Part shown: piece after piece, positions 58,525 to 64,000 of the stretch | Position numbering within the stretch: position 1 is the stretch's first letter | Layout: the number at the start of each line of letters is the position of its first letter | DNA from: Eriocheir sinensis | Lineage: Eukaryota; Arthropoda; Malacostraca; Decapoda; Varunidae | DNA: 64,000 nucleotides | Direction of reading: 5' to 3' | NCBI RefSeq assembly: GCF_024679095.1 | Contig: NC_066513.1 | Coordinates: 11,916,504-11,980,503 of the forward strand | Position numbers and translations under genes: made by a program | The notes under the pieces: model-generated | Told to the model about the DNA's origin: nothing | The model's database searches: none | The model's input: only the letters and a program-made list of their open reading frames with translations

Positions 58525-58930
58525 TGTTGTGCTGGAAGCTTCCCCCGGCGACCATAGGCCTCTAGAAGGCTCCGGGAGAAACGAGCTGGGGGGCGGGGAA
58601 CAAGGCGAGCCGTCCGCGCCCCCCAGGGCGCGGCCAGACGCCAGGCGGGAACTATTGCCAACTCGCATATATTTTTGCTACATGTTCTTGTATGATCTAA
58701 AATATACTGTAACATTCTAGACTGTACTGTTCTGGATATATATAGGAGAAGAGGGCTAGAGAGGGCCAGTCCCAACCATAGTAAGCTAGTGATAAGTGAA
58801 GAGTCAAAGTGAAGTGTACTTCTAAGGAAGAATAGTAAACTACAGAAGCTGTGTAAAGTGTTTACATATCTCCCTCCCACGGAGTCTCCTGACGGCGACA
58901 CGGAACCCAAGTAACACGTCCGGCATAACA
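58525..58930 (+). repeat. Gypsy-2 3' LTR
   Basis: Partner of 52672-53074. Differences cluster around 58573-58650 and a 3-bp length change near 58742. Confidence 0.95.
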
Positions 58931-58934
58931 GTAT

Positions 58935-59086
58935 GATGTGCTGAGAGAGGTGTGGAAGAGTGTAGCAGTGCCGAGTGTGATGTATGGGATGGAGGTGATT
59001 ACATGGAGTGAGTTGGAAATGGATAAATTGGAAGTAGGGCAAAGTAGGATCGGTAGGTTAGCTTTGAATGCACCAACCCAGCAAAC
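58935..59086 (+). pseudogene. LINE-E, RT part 2
   Basis: DVLREVWKSVAVPSVMYGME, VITWSELEMDKLEVGQS and RIGRLALNAP continue the LINE-E frame after Gypsy-2 and stop at 59086, at the CCCAGCAAACAT element. Confidence 0.9.
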
Positions 59087-59179
59087 ATTGAATGTACGGA
59101 CCAATGTTGGCCAGTATCGGCATTCCGATTTTTACTATATCGGACCGATTACGTAAAATCTGGCAGCCGGTACAGGCCC

Positions 59180-59518
59180 GATCTATAGTATCCCCAATCT
59201 ATCGAGTCCATCCTGGCGGTGCCCTTTTCGGGGCTTTCCCTTTTGCGGCGATGCCAAGTGGACAAGCAGCAATTATTGTCTTATTGTTAGATTAACGTGA
59301 AATGAAACTTCATAATAGTGCACTTATATAAATTTATAATGAGGATGTATAGGGGGCTTTGAATATTGTTCTAGTGGAATGATGACAATGACTTTGTATA
59401 AATACCACAAAATGTGGTAGCTGTGTTTTGCAGTTCTGCCGTTTTTTGAGGCTGGGTCATGGGTACATTGACCGCTTTAATCCGCAGGTAAACGAGAGGT
59501 CAGTTCTCATGATAACAC

Positions 59519-59593
<75 letters not shown>

Positions 59594-59658
59594 CTCTTCA
59601 TTTGTATGGTTTGAATCATTCTTTTGTCGATTTATGTATTTATGTATATATGCATGTA

Positions 59659-59717
<59 letters not shown>

Positions 59718-59819
59718 AGGGAGAGGAGAAAAAAAACATGTAACAAGGAAGGAATTCATGTCTGAATGAGGAGGAGGAGGAAGTAATGAGGAAAAGGGTG
59801 GGAGAAACAGAAAGATTAA

Positions 59820-59890
<71 letters not shown>

Positions 59891-60055
59891 TGGGGCCGTA
59901 GGGAGAGAGAGGGAAAGGGAGAAAGGACAAAATTTCCCACTTCCGTACTAAGCCTTTAATTGCTGGTAGTAGACTTGGCATCGCCGCAAAAGGGAAAACC
60001 CCGTCTCGGGGCACCGCCAGGATGGACTCGATAGTTTGGGGATACTATAGGTCCG
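59180..60055. repeat. Inner inverted-repeat pair inside the CCCAGCAAACAT element
   Basis: The left arm about 59180-59265 (CCATCCTGGCGGTGCCC...TTTTGCGGCGATGCC) pairs with the right arm about 59968-60055 (GGCATCGCCGCAAAAGG...CCGCCAGGATGG). It encloses (CA)n/(GA)n 59520-59590, (TG)n 59660-59710 and (GA)n 59821-59884. Confidence 0.85.
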
Positions 60056-60249
60056 TTATCCGTTTGCACCGCGGTAAGTATCGGCCCAATAGTGGTCCAG
60101 CGCCGGGCCGAAGCCGGCAGCCATAATCATGCCGTTATACCCGGCGCTGCCGATATCGGACCACTGCCGTGCCAGAATATATTTTGCTTCGTTTGCCGAT
60201 ATCGGGCCAATACCGAATCTTATTTGTTTGCCAGCATATTTTGTTGGAA

Positions 60250-60538
<289 letters not shown>

Positions 60539-60596
60539 ACCTATTGTACACATGTTTAAAGAGAAACTGGATGAATATAAATATGGAGCCATGACT

Positions 60597-60752
60597 TTTT
60601 TTTTTTTTTTTTTTTACAGCTAAGGAGACAGCTCAAGGGCGCAAAGAAAAAAAAAAAAAAAAAAGCCCGCTACTCACTGCTCCCGAACAGAGGTTAAAGG
60701 AGTGTCCAAAATCAGAGGTTAATTTCGGGAGGAGAGGTGTCCTGATACCCTT
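60597..60752 (-). repeat. Jockey-like LINE 3' tail, truncated copy
   Basis: Poly(T) (60597-60615), then GCCCGCTACTCACTGCTCCC and GGGAGGAGAGGTGTCCTGAT. Homologous to the tails at 3020-3180 and 13684-13850. Only about 150 bp, no coding sequence. Confidence 0.85.
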
Positions 60753-61165
60753 ATGACTTATAAGCTTTGCTCGGATCCTGTACAATACAACTAGGTAATT
60801 ACACCAAAGATTAAAAACAACATAATCACACCTGAGTTTTATTAAAAATACTTACAAAAATATTGCAAAAGAAATTACAGCCTCTTCACACTCTTCAATA
60901 TAAGAAAAAAGCAATACATATTATGCAGCCTCTGAAAACTTACTTATACAAATGCATATACTTTGTGGTAAAATAACGAAATCCTCGAAATACAACAAAA
61001 AGGCATAATGTAGGCTACTTAGTACTGGCCCGATGTACATTTGCCTCTTTTGGCCCGATTGCAGAATATTTATATCGGCCTTATATTGGCCCGATAAACA
61101 AAATCCTTTATGCCAGAGTTCCGTTATTTGCCGGTATCGGCCCGGACTTTCGATGTTTGCTGGGA

Positions 61166-61951
61166 AGGTATGGAGCGGTGGAAGCATTGAGGGGTGATAT
61201 GGGGTGGAGTACCTTTAGGGAAAGATTTAGGAAGGCGCTACCCTTAGAATTGGAACGAATGGATGACGCGAGACTGGCACGGAAGGTTTACTTGTGGAGT
61301 GTGCATGAGAGCAAATGGATTAAAAACTGCATGAGAATGGTTGGTGACAGTGGTATGCGAGTCAGCAGGTGGGTGAGCAGAGAGGAAGGGAGGCGTTTCT
61401 TTGAATGGAAGGTGACTGACAGAAATAGTGAGGGTCAAGAATGGAATGTGAGAGAGTGGAAGAAAGAGATAGACAGTGCAGTGAAAGGTGACGGTCTGAG
61501 GAGGTGGAAGCATGTGATGGAGCGAAAGAGTACTTTGGAGTGGTACAGGGCAAAGGAAGCCCCGCAGTGTGTCAGCTGGTATGATGGAAGCCTGGGTGGT
61601 GATCTTCTCTTCCAAGCTCGAGCGCAGTGTATGAATGAGAATGCAAGAAATTACAGGTGGTCTGAGTCCCGCAGCAAAGTGTGTCAGATGTGTGACAGGG
61701 GTGTGGATGAAACTGTCGTGCATGTGATACTGGTGTGTGGGAGGTACCGGAGAGAAAGGACGGAGATGATGAGGGTGGCACTGAGTGAGATGGGCTGGGA
61801 TGTGAATGGGAGGATTGCAAGAACAGAGAGGGAATGGATGATGCTGCTGCTGGGACTGAGTGCTGAAGCAAATGATAGAATTATAGAAACCATGAAGAGT
61901 TTTCTGGAAAAAATGTGGTGTGCAAGAAATAGGGAATTGGAAGATTTGTAA
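61166..61951 (+). CDS. LINE-E C-terminal part with zinc-knuckle
   Basis: Frame intact to TAA: YGAVEALRGDMGWSTFRERF, KSTLEWYRAKEAPQCVSWYD, GSLGGDLLFQARAQCMNENA, then C-QM-C-DRGVDETVVHVILVC (zinc-binding module), GLSAEANDRIIE and WCARNRELEDL. This is the post-RT region of a non-LTR retrotransposon; the family also appears at 29479-30620. Same reading frame as 52018 and 58935 once insertions are ignored. Confidence 0.88.
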   Translation, partial: RYGAVEALRGDMGWSTFRERFRKALPLELERMDDARLARKVYLWSVHESKWIKNCMRMVGDSGMRVSRWVSREEGRRFFEWKVTDRNSEGQEWNVREWKKEIDSAVKGDGLRRWKHVMERKSTLEWYRAKEAPQCVSWYDGSLGGDLLFQARAQCMNENARNYRWSESRSKVCQMCDRGVDETVVHVILVCGRYRRERTEMMRVALSEMGWDVNGRIARTEREWMMLLLGLSAEANDRIIETMKSFLEKMWCARNRELEDL

Positions 61952-62304
61952 TGGATACTGCTTGTGTTGTTTTATTTTTACAGGTTGTGCCGATACGAAG
62001 GCCTGACTCTCCAACGGGTCACCTGTACAGCAAGAGCAAGAGCATGTAGTAATTCCTCGGGCCTGCGGAACTAGCGCCATCTATTGGGTCCCACCAAAAA
62101 CGTCACTTTTCAGGGGTAGCTTTACTATTTTTTAAGTACCTGCCACAGCACCCTATCCAGCCTTTACTTGTTTTTTTAATTATTGTAAAATGATTTACTA
62201 ATGGGGTAAAAAAAAATATATTTGTTCTTATGTTTTATTAGGTATTATCTACACTATATCAATTTGTTATTTTAGGAAAAATATGGTGTAGAAAGCATTT
62301 GCGA

Positions 62305-62307
<3 letters not shown>
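61952..62307. other. LINE-E 3' UTR and unassigned AT-rich DNA
   Basis: No coding motif. T-rich and A-rich runs at 62165-62215. Confidence 0.5.

Positions 62308-62388
<81 letters not shown>
62308..62388. repeat. (TA)n microsatellite
   Basis: About 40 TA units ending at a lone Harbinger-like terminal repeat. Confidence 0.95.
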
Positions 62389-62390
<2 letters not shown>

Positions 62391-62674
62391 CCAGATGTAA
62401 AGCCGCCTTTAAGGCGGCTTTACAACTGGCAATTCTTAGTCGGCAATTCAGCCGCGACGATCTAGCAGCTAGACCAGCTGGGTGCTTTCGGGAGCAAGTA
62501 CGTTCACACGTGGGAGGAGCCGCCGGGAGCATCAAGACGTAAACTGCTAGTAAATGCAAGGGCATGAATTCATCCCAGACACCCCAAAAGGCTACTACCA
62601 TATCTTAAAATCACAATGAGTTTGGTCCATTAGCCTAATATTGTAGAAATACTAAGTAAACGAGTTTTATCAGT

Positions 62675-62785
62675 ATTGATTGATTGATTGATTGTTCATT
62701 GTTGCATTTAACAACAAAGGAGAAGGGAGGAACATGATCATCCCATCGCAACCCCCAGGCATTGCATAGTGTGATTATATAATAC
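62675..62785 (-). repeat. I-group LINE 3' tail, short copy
   Basis: (GATT)n, then AACAACAAAGGAGAAGGGAG and CAACCCCCAGGCA, matching 50765-50860 and 41350-41448 (inverse). Confidence 0.85.
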
Positions 62786-62806
62786 ACGAAAATAATCGTT
62801 CCTTAC

Positions 62807-63028
62807 CTCCTTCGATATCTCGCAAAGAGATAAACATTTCTCGGATGTTGCTGCCACTCTCTCAAAAGTTGTTTTGCGTAGACTCAGCTTAATATTCTCA
62901 TATAGCTTATCTTGTGGGTCCCACAAGTATCTATGCTGCCTCACTTCTTCTAGCAATGCCACCTCGGCCTCCCGGCTCCAAATCTTGTTGTCTGTATCTG
63001 TCATTTCTTGTTTTATTGGCGCCGACAT
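62807..63028 (-). CDS. MADF/SANT-like DNA-binding exon
   Basis: MSAPIKQEMTDTDNKIWSRE then EVALLEEVRQHRYLWDPQDK, LYENIKLSLRKTTFERVAAT. This is the W-x(n)-LI-x-x-V...LWD...Y-N pattern of MADF domains, which Harbinger elements carry as a second, DNA-binding ORF. The exon ends at GAG|GTAAGG, a consensus splice donor. The downstream exon is not found; the LINE tail begins just beyond. Confidence 0.65.
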
Positions 63029-63185
63029 GTTGTACTCAGCCGCCAGTCGGCAATACAAGACGGACGCGCTCAGCTGCAGAAAACTTGCCGCGAGAAGGGC
63101 TCCCAGACCCAGACCCAGACCAATAATGCAGCCGAGCCCGTATTGCCGACTAGGAATTGCCAGGTGTAAAGCCGCCTTTAAGTGA

Positions 63186-63347
63186 GTCTGAGCCAGTAAC
63201 CATAGCGCCTATTACATCCCACACCCAACTTTACCGACGGCCGATTCTGCGGCTCGAAACTACGCGACTTAGGACGCGAAGCCGCTCCGGCCTGCGGCTC
63301 GGAAAACGAGGCTGAAACGGAGACTTTGCTTTATAAGTATGGTGTTC
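63186..63347 (-). repeat. Dispersed roughly 165-bp element, copy 2
   Basis: Inverse of 42112-42278: CAGTAACCATAGCGCCTATT, GGCTCGAAACTACGCGACTT, AGACTTTGCTTTATAAGTAT. Confidence 0.75.
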
Positions 63348-63478
63348 ATTAATTGTACCGAATTTTCCCTTGCTTTGGTGGGTATTTTATGTTGTAGGTA
63401 CTATTATGTAGTACATGTAGTAGGCCTACTGTACATGTTTATCTACTCTATCTGTTCTTTGACTTACCGGGTACTGCT

Positions 63479-64000
63479 CATAGCTGGGCACGATAACAGA
63501 AAACCTTATTCCCGATAACCGAAAACTGATGATGGAAAACCTTATCGGTGATAACCGATATTCGTTAACTGGAGACACAAATATAGGCGATAACCGATAT
63601 AAATCCACAATTCCGATACTAGCTAGCGATAAGTCCGATAGACGAAAACGATACTATATATTGATATTTCAAATAAAAAACATATATAAATTCAAATTAT
63701 CATTACCTGTATTTTAGAAAACTTACAAAACCTGAAAACCACACGTTGACACGTACATATATGGATGGTAATACTAGAAACGTCTTAACCGGTGTTGTGT
63801 TATTTGGCGTCCCCACCGTCAAAAGCTGGCGCTTTTGTTTACAAACACTGATCTCTCGTAAACTGTGCATGCTTAGACCAGCAAGCGTAGACCTGTACAG
63901 TATCACAAAGCTTTTTAACCGTAATTAAGAGTTGCTGGAAGGCTGGATCAAACATACAGTACCGCTACCACCATCCCCGCTGTTTCTAGAACGACACTCT
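63479..64000. mobile_element. hAT-like foldback element, copy 3 (runs off the window)
   Basis: Starts CATAGCTGGGCACGATAACA and follows copy 1/copy 2 through the TATCGG-repeat zone and the left hairpin arm up to GTTTCTAGAACGACACTCT. It has the uninterrupted pogo target site near 63705 (CATTACCTGTATTTTAG). Confidence 0.9.

Larger units (their letters stand above)
52672..58930 (+). mobile_element. Gypsy-2: Ty3/Gypsy LTR retrotransposon, nearly complete
   Basis: 6,259 bp with 403/406-bp LTRs (TGTTGTGCTGG...CGGCATAACA) and a GTAT duplication (52668-52671, 58931-58934). LINE-E reading continues across it. It contains gag, protease, RT, RNase H and integrase in Gypsy order, a primer-binding site and a polypurine tract. 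LTRs differ at roughly a dozen sites by eye. A few frame lesions remain. Confidence 0.96.
62389..63178. mobile_element. Harbinger-like element with MADF exon, plus abutting lone TIR
   Basis: The main element is 62411-63178, with ends AAGGCGGCTTTACAACTGGC and the complement of AAGGCGGCTTTACACCTGGC and inner AGTCGGCAAT repeats. A lone inverted terminal repeat (62389-62409) abuts its left end at CCTTTAAGG. The TWA context and the SANT/MADF-type gene fit PIF/Harbinger. A truncated I-group LINE tail (62675-62785) is inserted inside. Confidence 0.75.

Noticed and set aside
58161..59042. 293-codon minus ORF
   Set aside because: Antisense of the Gypsy-2 LTR and LINE-E; a similar antisense frame covers 52620-53573. 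No domain.

Overview
The window looks like nuclear DNA from an arthropod, most likely a decapod crustacean. The evidence is the mix of Jockey-, CR1- and I-type LINEs, Ty3/Gypsy elements, mariner/Tc1, PIF/Harbinger and hAT-like elements, combined with extremely dense di- and trinucleotide microsatellites. This is inferred from repeat style; no species-diagnostic gene is present. I found no host gene with confidence. Almost every convincing coding stretch belongs to a transposable element, and most are broken.

Left third (1-23 kb). A 5'-truncated Jockey-like LINE on the minus strand (LINE-A, pieces at 3016-3704, 17940-18805 and 21301-21988) was split by two insertions. The first is a Ty3/Gypsy element (Gypsy-1, 3709-17935) with 543/539-bp LTRs and a 4-bp ATAG target duplication. 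The second is a PIF/Harbinger-type inverted complex (18809-21297) flanked by TAA. Gypsy-1 was itself hit several times: a TIR element carrying exon-like sequence in its leader (about 4811-6431), a 1.29-kb TA-duplicating foldback element exactly in the reverse-transcriptase catalytic box (9845-11133), a roughly 210-bp insertion at the N-terminus of RT, and a 3-kb LINE (LINE-C) near its 3' end.

Middle (23-39.9 kb). LINE remnants alternate with TA-rich microsatellites into which a mariner (24599-25907), a Tc1-like element (26006-27403) and probably a pogo-like element inserted. Two SINE copies follow. A CR1-like LINE is then interrupted by a hAT-like foldback element (35418-38031), which contains a pogo/Tigger-like element (35640-37093), which in turn contains another CR1 fragment.

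Right part (39.9-64 kb). There are three copies of an RNase H-bearing I-group LINE, including a near-complete one at 42280-45894. A second hAT-like foldback copy lies at 46089-47151. A second, younger Gypsy element (Gypsy-2, 52672-58930, GTAT target duplication) sits inside a plus-strand LINE (52018-61951), which is also split by an element with CCCAGCAAACAT termini (59087-61164). The right end holds a Harbinger-like element with a MADF-type exon (62411-63178) and the start of a third hAT-like copy (63479-64000).

The region is therefore an archive of nested transposition rather than a working gene cluster. Target-site duplications and empty-site comparisons within the window let several insertion events be ordered. 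I see no operon-like or host pathway logic. The most unusual structures are the Harbinger inverted duplication that has captured flanking LINE DNA, the hAT-like family with a roughly 200-bp-arm hairpin at its centre, and a family of elements with composite GCGTCTTCYATTT termini.
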